Below, piece after piece: positions 1-11,600 of a stretch of 64,000 bases of DNA (position 1 is its first letter; every line of letters starts with the position of its first letter). Where the stretch lies: the NCBI GenBank assembly GCA_009741485.1, contig CM019218.1, positions 33,356,387 through 33,420,386 of the forward strand, in the 5' to 3' direction. The stretch comes from Malurus cyaneus samueli (lineage: Eukaryota > Chordata > Aves > Passeriformes > Maluridae). The notes under the pieces were generated by a model. That model ran no database searches. It was not told where the DNA came from and saw only the letters and a program-made list of their open reading frames with translations. The translations under genes were made by a program, and so were the position numbers.

Positions 1-29
1 TGTGGAGCTGGAGTCTGTATGTTTCTCAA
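1..29 (+). CDS. UBR1: UBR1 antepenultimate coding exon, 3' part
   Basis: The exon enters from the left edge in frame 1 (CGAGVCMFL), leaves two bases of a split Lys codon, and ends at the GTAAGT donor that begins at 30. Confidence 0.85.
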
Positions 30-901
30 GTAAGTAGCCAGAATTTAATGTATTAAAGAGTAACGGGAAATACTACAGGGACCAAATTCACAACATTGTC
101 AAAACACTTGATTATTTTTGTCTGAGATAAGTAAACATTACTTTGACATAAATTATAGCTCCCCAAAAAGTGAAGAGCCTGCTTGGAGTTGTATTTTAAA
201 CTATTCTTCTCTTTAAGGATCAGGGAATGCAAAGTCGTCCTCATTGAAGGTAAAACCAGAGGCTGCTTATACCCTGCACCCTACTTGGATGAATATGGAG
301 AAACAGATCCAGGTCTAAAGTAAGTAAATGTTTGATTTCCTACATTTCCACTTTTGTATCTCTTTCTTTCTTATTCCCGTTGAACAGCATGTTCTTCTGG
401 CTAGTGTGTACAGCACTGTGTACACACCTGTGTCTTGGCCTGGTGAGCTGATCACAGTTTCCAGTTGGGAAGGGGCAGTTCATAATAAGAAAACACACTT
501 TTTTGGTAGTGCTAAACTTCCTTAGTTTTCTCAAGAATGCTTTCTGTCCATTTCATCAGAAACATGACAACTGCCATTGCTGAAATGTCATCATAGAAAT
601 GGCAGTCAGTGCTTGTCACAAGTAGGATTTTTTTTTAATATTTCCAATAGACTTGTTGGAACTGGTGTTCCTGTTTAGTAGTCCTGTTAGACTATTAATT
701 GGACAGTTTATCAGTTGCTATTCTGACATGCTAACTGGTTATTTTTTTCTTTCCTGAAGAAGAGGCAATCCCCTGCACTTATGTCGGGAGCGTTACCGGA
801 AGCTCCATCTGCTCTGGCAGCAGCACTGCATCATAGAGGAGATTGCCAGGAGCCAAGAAACACATCAGATCTTCTTTGGATTCAACTGGCAACTGCTCTG
901 A
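1..901 (+). CDS. UBR1: UBR1, E3 ubiquitin ligase N-recognin, C-terminal end only (three exons)
   Basis: The last three coding exons are 1-29 (partial at the left edge), 218-319 and 760-901, joined by introns with GTAAGT donors and AG acceptors; the reading frame passes both junctions. The joined C-terminus includes [33 protein letters not shown] and FGFNWQLL before TGA. UBR1 recognises destabilising N-terminal residues (Arg/N-degron pathway) with its UBR box and ubiquitinates the protein through a RING domain. Those domains lie upstream of this window; only the extreme C-terminal autoinhibitory region is visible. The paralogue UBR2 was considered, but the tail is much closer to UBR1 ([16 protein letters not shown]) as I know these families. 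Adjacency to TTBK2 matches the UBR1-TTBK2 order of human chromosome 15. Confidence 0.95.
218..319 (+). CDS. UBR1: UBR1 penultimate coding exon
   Basis: The acceptor CTTTAAG precedes 218 and the donor GTAAGT starts at 320. The exon carries one base completing the previous codon, 33 full codons ([16 protein letters not shown] through DPGL) and two bases of the next Lys codon. Confidence 0.95.
760..901 (+). CDS. UBR1: UBR1 terminal coding exon with stop
   Basis: The acceptor TCCTGAAG ends at 759; the first base completes a Lys codon, followed by [16 protein letters not shown] and the tail GFNWQLL. The stop TGA is at 899-901. An overlapping open frame with an ATG at 781 is a shadow. Confidence 0.95.
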
Positions 902-1393
902 GTATCTTGATTTTAGTGAAAATTTGTACCTTTGGCAGTGCTTTGAAAAAGGAAAGGAAGGTGGCAGTAAAAAATCTACTCAAGTGGTTTCTGTAGTTCA
1001 GACACGATTAATTGATGGATTCTCTAGGATGGATGCATCACTGATACATTGAAACAGAAAGTCATATCATATATTTTCCTCTTTTTTCTTTTTTTCAAAA
1101 AAAAAGAAAAACAACATTCTGTAATTATTACTGAACATTCAGGTCCAGAAATATTTCCTTAATTTTTTTCAGAAGTTCAAGAGGACAGTTCCCAAATGCT
1201 GTGCTTCACAGCACAGACCACATTTTTGTCTCTTCCATGCCTTGAGAACATATCTAAATGGTGTTGCCAAGGAAAAGCCTCCTTTACTTTCTTCCTGGGT
1301 TATTTTCCCAAGCTTAGTGAAGCTTTAAATAGGTCAAGATAATACTGGAGTAGAAGTGGTGCCAGGTCTTTAGTCATCTGCAGCAACAGGTAC

Positions 1394-1399
1394 AATAAA
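1394..1399 (+). terminator. Possible proximal UBR1 polyadenylation signal
   Basis: AATAAA within TACAATAAAGAATAAG, about 490 bases after the UBR1 stop. T-rich sequence follows, but the site cannot be confirmed from sequence alone. Confidence 0.35.
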
Positions 1400-3313
1400 G
1401 AATAAGTTTTACAGAAAAAGTCTGCATTCAGCTGTACCTTGAGATTTAATGAGAGTTTTCATTAATGAATTCTTTAAATGAGAAGTGTGGGATAGAAAGT
1501 GCATGGGGGGAATTACCATCTTGCTTGTTGCATCAAAAAATTAAGTCTGTGCTTTTTGCATTGCCAGAACTGCACTTTATCTAATGAATTTATCCTCCAT
1601 TAATGTATATCATAAGAGGTCTAGGGCTTCACCATTTGGCTAGGTTGTGGTTAGTTTTACTTCCTTTACAGTTTGTTTTCTGAGATTTTCCCAAGAATCA
1701 AAAGTGGAAATACTGCAGGTAGGTAGTTATAGTCTAGCTCTGCAAACCATACAGGAGCCAGGGACTTCAGTAAAGTAAATGGCCTTCAAAGCTGTCACTG
1801 GATTAAAATCAAGGCCCAAAAGCAGCAAGTTTTAGAATCAGAAATAAGTTTGCCTGTATTTGAGGGATTTTCCACTCATCATCCTCTGTCAGTATTGTTT
1901 GGAGCATGTTTTGGAGTCTGCACAAATGAAATGGGTATGTTTTGGGAGGCATGTTCAGTGGTTCAGTGCCAGGTTGAGGAGAAAGGTGGCTAAGTCTGTC
2001 TTTTTGCCCTTCAGTAGTTAAATAGCACATTGTGATTGAACTCTCTCTCAATGATAGGTGATTGTTCTTCAGTTCTAAATGTTCGTTGTTCTGTTTTCTG
2101 AATTTCAGCCATAGTATACATGACAGAATTTGTAATATCATGGGTAAAAACTCTTTCCTAGGAAATGCCATTTCTATGTGAAAGTTGTCACTACCCTCAG
2201 TTTCCCTGCCCCTTTGCTGTTTGGATTCTTTTGTGCCATTTTAATAAGGCTTTCAAGGGGACATTTTCAAGTTAATGTCTGTGGTTTTGTATGATGTAAT
2301 TTTTTGTTTTCTATTCTTTTGCCAGAATTATGTGAGAGATAGTAGAATCACAATTAATCATTTAGATTTAAATACCATAATTCTGTTGGTTTGGGTTTTT
2401 TTTTTTTTAATGTTTTTTGAGTATGTATGTATGAGGGCACTGAACAGCACCATAACTAATCTAAAGGTGGAATATCACTGAACTTACAAGATGTTCTGGT
2501 TTCAAATCCTTTAAAAACTTTTGCTGTAATCCTTCCCTAGTGATATAAAAAGTTGGCTTTGGTATGTTTTCCAGGTATTCTGTTTCTTGCAATTAAGAAC
2601 CATTCTCCTTATTCTGATTGTCAGATTTTAAACTTGAATATTAAACTCCTTGAAGACAAACATTGTTAGTCTTCTCTAAAATACGTTTGAAACACCTACT
2701 GAATTTACACCAGTTGTCATGGAAACTGGCATGCACTGGCAATTTTTATGTCATCAAAACAGTGCTTACCAACAAAAATGTTGAATTAAGACTGTCAAAA
2801 TGCTTCATTGGTACCAAACCTGTATTCTCTTACTGTTTTCCTCTGATATTCACCTTTTCGGTTATCAAATACTTTCAGTTGTCTTGCACTTCACTGATAC
2901 AAAATTTCCATTATCTGATATGCAGGGAGATCACTATTTAGTATTCTGTCTGAACTGTGGTATATAAGGAGAGGAGCTGATAAGAGCAGGTGAGCTCGTT
3001 TAAAGCTCTGGAAATCTCTTTGTAGCTGAAGAAGTGGGAGAGGAAAGTTGCATCTTTCTATATGTTTGCACCTACTAATTTAGCAAATGGGCTCCCATAT
3101 CATTCACGACTAGTGTGGTCATCTTTCATTTCATAAATTACTATGCAGTTTGGTTCACTGTGAGTATAATCTGTATTTAGTGACCGCAAGATGCTTATGC
3201 CACTGATTTCTGTTCCATCCAAGCTGACAGAAGTTATTTGATAATGCACATACTGGTATCTTAAATTGCAAAAATGTAAATTTGAAACTTGTATAATGTT
3301 CTTGTGCTTTTGA

Positions 3314-3319
3314 AATAAA
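3314..3319 (+). terminator. Likely distal UBR1 polyadenylation signal
   Basis: AATAAA follows TTCTTGTGCTTTTG and is followed by TATCTTGTATATG and an A-run at 3341-3349. It would give a 3' untranslated region of about 2.4 kb. Confidence 0.5.
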
Positions 3320-3360
3320 ATATCTTGTATATGTATATTTAAAAAAAAAGGAAATAAAGT

Positions 3361-6300
3361 AACTTCTCGTAGATTATCCAGTTTTTATTTGAAGGCACTT
3401 TGACATCTCACAGTTCATTTTACAAGAGCCCTATAGTGATGTCAGTATGGGAAAGGAAGAGAGCTGGTAAATGGTTGGTAAATTACCAGTCATTTCTGTA
3501 GTCTGTATCCTTGTTGCACGGTAAGGAACAGTAGTATGCTTTTTCTTACATAAAGATACATTCCACCTGAAACTTGTCCTAGTATTTTACAGATGCACAT
3601 TCCTGCAGTGTCTACCTCAATTTGTAAAAAAAATCTTAAGTATGGAATTTAGTATTTAGATGTCCTAAAACTGGTGTAGTTGAGTGATTCCGATTTTGTA
3701 ACTTCTCAGAGAAGAACTGGCTGTACTGTTTGGCAGATACTTAACCTCTAGAAAGGGAAACTTTGTGATGTTGGTCTAATGTGCTGTGTAATACTTTTTT
3801 AAAGTGTTTTATTATAGAGCTAAGCAAACAGTCAAGAAATCATTTGCATGAAAATGGCCAGTATTTCTTGTCCCTTTTTGTGTTACAGGCTGCTGTTTGT
3901 CATCATGACCTGACTGCTTTCTTGTAGTTTTGGGCACCATTTAGGTGTTAATGGTGTTGCTCTTTATTCTTAGTAAACGGTTTTTAAGAACCAATTCCTG
4001 CAAAGGTAAAGGGTAGAGGTATATAGATTGAAGTCTACTAGCAAAAATGTTCTGAAGAAGAATCCTGTTAATTAAGGGAAAAAAGAAAAATGCCACAGCA
4101 CTATTTTTTGCATAGTAAAAATCTCAATGTACTAAATCATATAATGGAAAATTTTGGCTATTACATGCTTTTCATTATTATTGAAATCCACTATATTTTC
4201 TAGACAACAGCCTTGAATAATCTCCAATGTAAACTAGTCAGATTCGAATACAACATCTAAGTTGTTACTTAGATTGTTTTAACCTATTACTTGAGAAGAT
4301 CTTCAAAGATACCTTATCAAAAAGAGAAATTGTTTCATTTCTGTGGCACAATCTCTTTTCTTCATTTTTAGCACTATTTTGCAAGTAGGCTAAATTTGAG
4401 GGTTGATACAGAAAAAAGCTAATAATGAAAGTCCACTTCCTTACATCTCAAATCTAGTTATTTCTAATCCTAGTTACATTTCTCTGAAGTTGCATTCAGT
4501 ACAGTCAGAAGCATACATGAAAGTGAAGCTATGTAAAGGAAACTTGCATTGAAGGAGAGCAAGCTGATACTCCAAGAGGTGGTATACATGATTTTGTGTA
4601 ATGGTGAATAAGAGATCAGGTATAAAGTTAAACATGAGGCATTAAAATGGGACCTGAGTTTTCTTACTTCTGTCTAACTATTGTTCATGAGATCAGTGTC
4701 AAAAAAGGGAGTGTAGTTTGAGGTTTTTAAGTGCAGGTTGTCAGACATTTAAAATCCATCAGACTTAATTTTAGGATGTTTTTAGGCTTCATAATTGTGT
4801 GAATGAGTTGCAGTGAAATGTTGGGAAGCACAAAGTGGAGGCTGTGGATTTCATGATCCTTTGAAGTCCTTGCTGTATTTGTGAAGATGAGTGGTTAGTT
4901 CTTTTCAGCAGGCTGCAGAAGCTTACATCTCCTCCTTAACTGAGCTTGAAAGGTAATATTTACCCTTTTGATTGTAAGTATTGAGATGCTCATCCCAATG
5001 TACCACAGTTCCTTCTTGAGCTATGTTTGTTTTGACAAAATCCTAAATGTGCTGCATGTTTGTATTTCTTTTTGTTTTTTCTTTATGATCAGCATAGTGC
5101 AAATGTTTTCAGTGGCAACCAGAAAGCTTTAAAGGAAGAGCATTTTAAGTGCAATTTCTAAAGAAACACTCATAGTGCCTTCACCAGAAACTCAACAATA
5201 GTATTTATATTTTAAATTAAGAACTTGATAAAGAAGATTGTTTATGCATGGGTGAATTCCTTACTCTGGAATGTGCAGTATTGTTATTAATTCTAACTGG
5301 ATTAACATTAATAACACACAGGATAAGAAGTGTCCCCCAAATAGTATTTATTTCTGTATCTGAGCAGATGCCTCGGCTTAAAGGCTTGGCTCACTAATGC
5401 CAACTCTGTCCCTATAAATTACAGAGAATTAAAGATGGAGTCGATGCTGCAAGCTGAGTTTGTTTCCTTAATCCAATGCCCTGTGGTGTTAAATACCACA
5501 GGAAACCCAAACTATTGTGATAGGTGCTATAAAGAAAGCTGGGTATGTAGGGTGCACTTCCATGTTCTAAGGAAATCAATACATACAAAGGAAAGAAGAA
5601 AGCATTTATTAACAAAAGTAAATTTTATCCTGATCACTGTGGAATGAATTATGTTTTTGTAATGACTCTATATCGGTGGAGACTCTGAATGCCAGGATAG
5701 AAATTAACAATCTAATGACCTTGTAATTACTGGTAATAGGCCAGACAAGGACTCTTCCCTGTGTGATGTGTGCAGAAACTAATTTCGAAACCAATCACAT
5801 TCCATTGTTGCAGTTTTGGGCAGTTGGCTGGGAGACAGAGTTTAGCATGCTAAGTGCTAATAAATCTTTATAGTCTTTTATGGCAAGATGTGTTTTCTTC
5901 ATATGCAAGCAAATGAGCTGTGTGGGGCCAGCTGGATACTTACACCTCTGCTCTTCATGATAATGTGTTACAGCAACTGCTGGGTGACTTTCTGTGTCTT
6001 GACAGAGGTGCTGAGGCTGGATGATGAGTCCACTCTTCCTTCCAAATCTGTTTTTTTCAGAGCACATTCTTGACCAGTCCATTAACTAGATGTTACATTA
6101 CATTACACATTAACTAGAAAGCTGTCAAAAGAGTAAGCTCACAGTTCTTGTAATTCTGCAGGCTCAAGAGTTCACTAAGATTTTTAAATGGTTGAAAATT
6201 TTAGGTTTCTTCTCCTTCTACAGTTAAATGTATTTTGCCATTTGGAAATCTGGAAATATTTTCTAAAAAGTAGGATTTTCTTTTTACTTGTTTATTTAAG

Positions 6301-7770
6301 CTCTAATTTCCTAGTTTACAACCATTTTCATCATGCTGAACAATTCCTCTCCTTTTTTTAATTGTTGAAAGAATGTTAATTTTTATTCTTGTAATTATTA
6401 TTCTTTATTTGCATGTTCTTAGTCCTCTCAGTTCAGTATTTTCCTAATTAAAAAAAAAATACAGGAAAAAATTCTGGTTTTCTCTGAGTTACTTTTGTGT
6501 ATCTTATAACTTTTAGTTATTGAGGCTTAGGACTGTTTTACCCAATGTAGATAGAATAAAACTGTCTTGAGGAAGTGACTGCTATTGACTGGCCCATGAG
6601 GCACTTTGCATACTTACCTGAAAAAAAAAAATACTGCATTTAAAGAGAAAACTGAACTGTTGCAAAATCTGATTAGTTTGCAGTATATTCCTGTCTTTCT
6701 CATTGATATCTCAAGAAACGACAACTTTCTGTATTCATTCTTTTCCAGTCCGCATTAGCTAATTATAGAGCTGCTGGTAAATACTTCTGGCTCTCAGAAA
6801 TGGCTGAAGGAATTGCACACCAGATACGTTTTAATCCCACACTGGGCAAGGTGATTGCAGTGATTGAAGACTAGAAGTAGACATACAGGTAAATGTAGTG
6901 CAAAGGGAAGAGTTAACACTTCTTGTAGAAGGAAAATCCAGTTCTTTAAAGGGGTTGTAAAACACTTAAGTATAGGCCTAACATGTTAAGCAGTGGAGGA
7001 ATTGCATTTGAAATTATGGTCCTGCACGTAGCTTGAATTACACTACAGGGTATCACATTGCACAATTTATTTACAATATATACTTACAGTATAATTCTTG
7101 TTTTTTCTAGTGTTACAGGATACAATGATGTTTAGACAGGTAAAGAAATTTTTACTGTTTCAGAAGTTTCAAAAGCAGGAATGATTCTGCTTTGAATATT
7201 TCAGTAATAAAACTTCTTTGACTTGATTATCTGCAGCAAACACAGCAGTAATAGGTAAAATATTTTTAAAATAAAACCTCTTTTAGCTTCTGTTTTTTAT
7301 AGGTGCGTTTTTCCTGCTTACTGTGAATGATCAATTAGAGTCATACTGCACCCTGTAACTACCATGCATTGACAAAGTTCCTGAGTGCTGTACTAGGAGT
7401 GTGATGGCAGAGCTGTCAGTCTGTCTTTGCCTTCACTGATTTCAAATAATCCCTTACCTTTCTGCCCCTGGATCAGCGTGATAAGTACTTTTGAAATGAG
7501 GACCTCTCAAACATCTGGGATCATCAGTGTTTGTTTTATAGGAAGTATCTACTTGTTTTTAAACTTGTGCTGTCACATGCTACTTGGAAGTTTAAATACC
7601 TCTGCAGAAGCTGGCAGTTAGTTTCCTTAAGCAGAGAACTCCTTTCTGCATTACCCTTTGACTTTCAGGGAATTGGGGCAACTGGTTTTCTCCAAAGTAT
7701 TGTAGGGGGAAAAAATGACAAGATACTTCAGACATTTTGGGAAAAATAAGTTAAATACTTTATGGTAACT
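3361..7770. other. Spacer between UBR1 and PRPH2L ends
   Basis: The two genes converge here. Short open frames are present, none with protein-like composition plus splice sites. I see no RNA gene, tandem array or recognisable transposon. Confidence 0.5.
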
Positions 7771-7776
7771 TTTATT
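7771..7776 (-). terminator. Possible PRPH2L polyadenylation signal
   Basis: TTTATT on the + strand reads AATAAA on the minus strand, about 580 bases after the PRPH2L stop. Another lies at 8338-8343, only 12 bases past the stop, which is too close to be the usual site. Confidence 0.3.
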
Positions 7777-8354
7777 GCCTTCACCTGAATTTCACCTACC
7801 TAGTTGGTTCTTGTAGGCTGTAATGCATGTATATATTGGTTAAAATTTCCCTTTTCCTAACTGAGACCAACGGTCTTCATTTCAGTTTTTGTCTTTTTTG
7901 CAAAGAATCTTTTAATCCCTTGTAATAATTTCTTTTGGGATTTCCCTGCTCCGTGATTTTTATAGGTGTAATGACAGTAATGACCAACTTCTTTGGTACC
8001 TACTTAACTTATCTGTATGCTAGTACATGTAGACCCATCCTGTCTGGAACATTTGCTTATGCATAATGATTATTCTGATTTAATCAGACCATGATAGAAG
8101 TCTGTAAGTAAAGGACAGAAAGTGAGGGAAATTCCAAAACTTTTGTGCAATGTTGAGAATCAGGGATTTCACCAGTAAAAATCCATCCATCCAAAGAAGT
8201 ATCAGCATTTTTGGAGATGTCGTCAGTCTGTGTTTTGTTCAATTGTCTTACTAGTTTTTCTACTTTTTTTATCCCCCACCAGATAAAATCTGGTGACTGT
8301 AGGACTGTAATAGAGCAAAGCTACACTTGTGGTATCATTTATTGGAAGATCTGC

Positions 8355-8621
8355 CTACCTATCTGCAGGGATAGTTTTAGTTGTAATATTGGTTTTGCCG
8401 CAGTTTGTGTTTTGAACATCAATATTGGGGTCATTCATGCCTGAGACAGTGGAGATCTGGTTGGCTTTGCCGAAGTTCTTAATGATGTTGATGTTGTATT
8501 TGGCAGTTTCCACAAAACTATTTTCTAGCAACCAACCGTCTGATTCACCCTCCAGATCTCCTAGCAGAAGGACATTCTTCATGGCTGTTTGTAGGTACCG
8601 GACACCAATAAGTACAGAGAG
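8355..8621 (-). CDS. PRPH2L: PRPH2L coding exon 3 with stop
   Basis: The acceptor CAG is at 8622-8624 on the complement. The exon encodes residues 277-364 and TAG at 8355-8357. GVRYLQT and GWLLE match the PRPH2 C-terminal start; the rest is an Asn/Thr-rich tail ([18 protein letters not shown]) that I cannot align with the PRPH2 tail. Confidence 0.93.
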   Translation of the reverse strand, partial: LSVLIGVRYLQTAMKNVLLLGDLEGESDGWLLENSFVETAKYNINIIKNFGKANQISTVSGMNDPNIDVQNTNCGKTNITTKTIPADR

Positions 8622-11600
8622 CTGTAAGAAACAGTTGGTTAAACAGATTTGAAATTGCAGCTTCAGTCCTATCACTAAGTAAGTTTTCTGACTTGTGTGT
8701 TTACAAGCCTCATAACTGAGTAAAGCAGACAGGCTCTATCCTAGCAATATATCTAATCACTCTTGCAATTAATTATACCTTTTGAGAAAGAAAGCAGGGA
8801 GAGATTGAATGAAGAGAAAATCAGTCTTCAGGTAACAACCCCCTTTGCTTGTTATTAGTACATAAATACTTAGAATTACTCGGGAGCCTTGCAGCCTCAG
8901 AGACTGCAACCAGTTGATGTAGAATGAATGATCAATTAATGGAACCACCAGTCACTGGGAAAGACAAAATTGGAGTTTGCTAATTTCAGTGGATTTTTTT
9001 TTCCACTGACCTTGATTAAATCAGTATATCTTCCAAGGATGTGTAGTCATCCATATGTAAGCCATAGGTGTCCTGCATGCCAAGGCATACAAATTAAGAA
9101 GGATGACCTGTAGCAGAGGCTCAAATCTAAGTTTAGGGAAAAGCCCCACTTTCATAGTTCTGTTGGAATCAAGATGAGCTTGTCAATGTTTCAGGGAGCA
9201 CAGAGAGCTGGCTCACTGCCTTTCACTTGCTGTCAGAGGCTTGCTATTTCTGGCACCATCACCCCACCTAGCACTGCTTGAAGGACTGTTGTGAACTACT
9301 TTAATTACAGTGCTAATATTCATGCAGTGGAGCAATAGTCAGAAAACTAGAGCATTAAAAAGTAAGAAAACTACTGGAGCCTGTGCCATTGAGGGGTCCT
9401 TTACTTGCAGATGACACCATCCAGAGAACTCTCTTTGCAGATGTCAGCAGGATGACCACAGTTTTGCAGGCCTGTAACTTGCTTGTGATGCACTTATTCT
9501 GATTGCATAACCTGCAGCCCAGTGTACTTCTAAAAGGATGATATGCCCTAAATGCAAGTACTGTTTATGTGGTGAAACTATATAATGTAAAAAAGGAGGC
9601 TTTAAGATACTGATAAAATGCTCAATTTTAACTACTTAACTACAAAATTACTTAATTGGATTGAAGACTTACTCATATTTTATATATATTCTTTGTTAAG
9701 ACAGAATTAAAAGAACACTCAGACCTTTTCACCAAATTTTCTTGCAGCTATGTGACTGCATGTATCATCCTGTATCTGATCCCGTAAATGCATCAGGGAA
9801 GAGAATATGCTATGTTCTACTGAAAAAGCTCTATAACTGTATAAAATTATATACATAGTTTCTGGTACTTCTCATCCTCAACAAGATTTGCTTCTGCTCT
9901 CTGGATTTTGGGAAAGTTGTTTCTACTAAAGGAAATCCTTCAACATTCCACATGTGCCTGTGGACTTTTTACTGGATGCTGAGGCACCTCTCAGGTGTTA
10001 CACCATCATTATCCATCGTAGAGAGACAGAAGACTGATTAATCCAATTGAGACCATTGTCATGAGACTTACCTCAAACAACCAAATAAGCAATGCTGCGA
10101 TGCCAATGTATCTCATGATAGTAGTGTAGTAATCCAGCAGAGCCTCTCTACAGCCCTTCACCCAGATATTGAGCTCCTCTGTGAGGAAATCATAGTTGTA
10201 GTGAGCACTGTTGTTTGTCAGCTGGTACTGGATGCAGGGCCGTGGGGAGCTGGGGTTGCAGCAGCTGAAGGGGACTCCATCCACCAAGAACTTCCCATCA
10301 ACGTTGCTCTTCAGACGGCTGCAATAGGACAAAGTTTGGGCATTACAAAGCTGGTGTCACAGTGTCTATGATTTTAGGAAAGGAAATAACACAACTCTGC
10401 TGCAATGCAGGCCTCTCCAACAGAACAAAAGGAAAATGAGGATATGCTTTCAACTGGAAAAGCTTACTACAGGAAAACCAAATATTTTATTTGCTGTGTT
10501 AAGTATGGTGTTGCATGTGGTTCTTGGCTGTCTGCCACAAGACAGGAATTCATTGTTCTTGAAGATGTTGCCTTTTAAGATATGTTGATGCTGAAGCTAT
10601 GAAAGACAATTTTTGAACTTGTTTATCTTGGTGGAATTCTAATGGAAGTTATGTCCTTGGAAATCCTGTGTTTCACTACTTCCAGACTGATTTTTCAACA
10701 CAATCATTCCATGACAGAGAACCTTATAAAAGAACAACTTTGCATGCTGCAGGAAACCCTAGAAATTGTCTTCTGACCTATCATCACTGTGCCCATTGCA
10801 AAGGCTGGTTCAGAACAATTTGAGACTAATTTACCAGGGAGTTTCTACTTCTATTTTAAAAATACATTTATTGCTAAAAGTTATTCCTTTCCCTTCTCTA
10901 TAAGATCAGGAGGAAAACAAGTGGTGAAAGAGGAAAGATCAAAAGCAGTAAGAAAAAAAATCGCAGGATGGGAAGAGAACACAGTCTCAAATTAATCAAG
11001 ATTTTCTGGAAGTTTCTTCAAGAGAAAGATTTTCCAGAAACTGGAGAATATCTAAGATGTTGAGAGACACTCATACCTTGGGTAAGCAGCCTCTAAGCGT
11101 GCATCTGTTTTCATGCTCACTGCAAAAGGCGGATTTCCTCAGACAGCTCCACAGGTGAGAACTGTGCCCTGGTTTAATCAAGTCCCAGCCCTTTACCTTT
11201 GTAAGGGGGCCAGCATTCATGAAAGATAACTTTCACTTAGATATCCAACTTTCACCATTTGCCAATAGTAGATTTTTTAATACTTTTCAAAACTTACTCA
11301 TTTATTATGTTTGAAAATATTATTTTTCCATATGCATGTTCCACTGCAGCTGATCTGAATTAGAGGGAAGGAATTCATTACAAGAAGCTCATCAGGTAAC
11401 CAGAAGAAGCAGAAACACTGTGGTTCAGGTTTTTTTCTGTAATTTGTGACTGAATGTAACCTTCAAATGAAACATAAGCTGTTAGGAAGCTCAATATCTG
11501 TGCAGTCCTGGGAGGAATGCAAATAATTGCTTTATTTTCTTGCTTAAGCCTACTATATGCAACCTCCTTCCCCCCCCCCCAATTTTTCCGTTTCCCCATC

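Larger units (their letters stand above)
902..3340 (+). other. UBR1: UBR1 3' untranslated region (extent inferred)
   Basis: This AT-rich stretch follows the UBR1 stop and shows no convincing coding exon. It holds two AATAAA signals. The distal one is followed by TG/T-rich sequence and a short A-run, so I take it as the main end; a shorter form could end near 1420. No transcript data are available. Confidence 0.5.

Noticed and set aside
1..901. UBR2 instead of UBR1 for the left-edge gene
   Set aside because: The tail reads [19 protein letters not shown] and NWQLL, which are UBR1-type; UBR2 differs at these places, and the TTBK2 neighbourhood supports UBR1.
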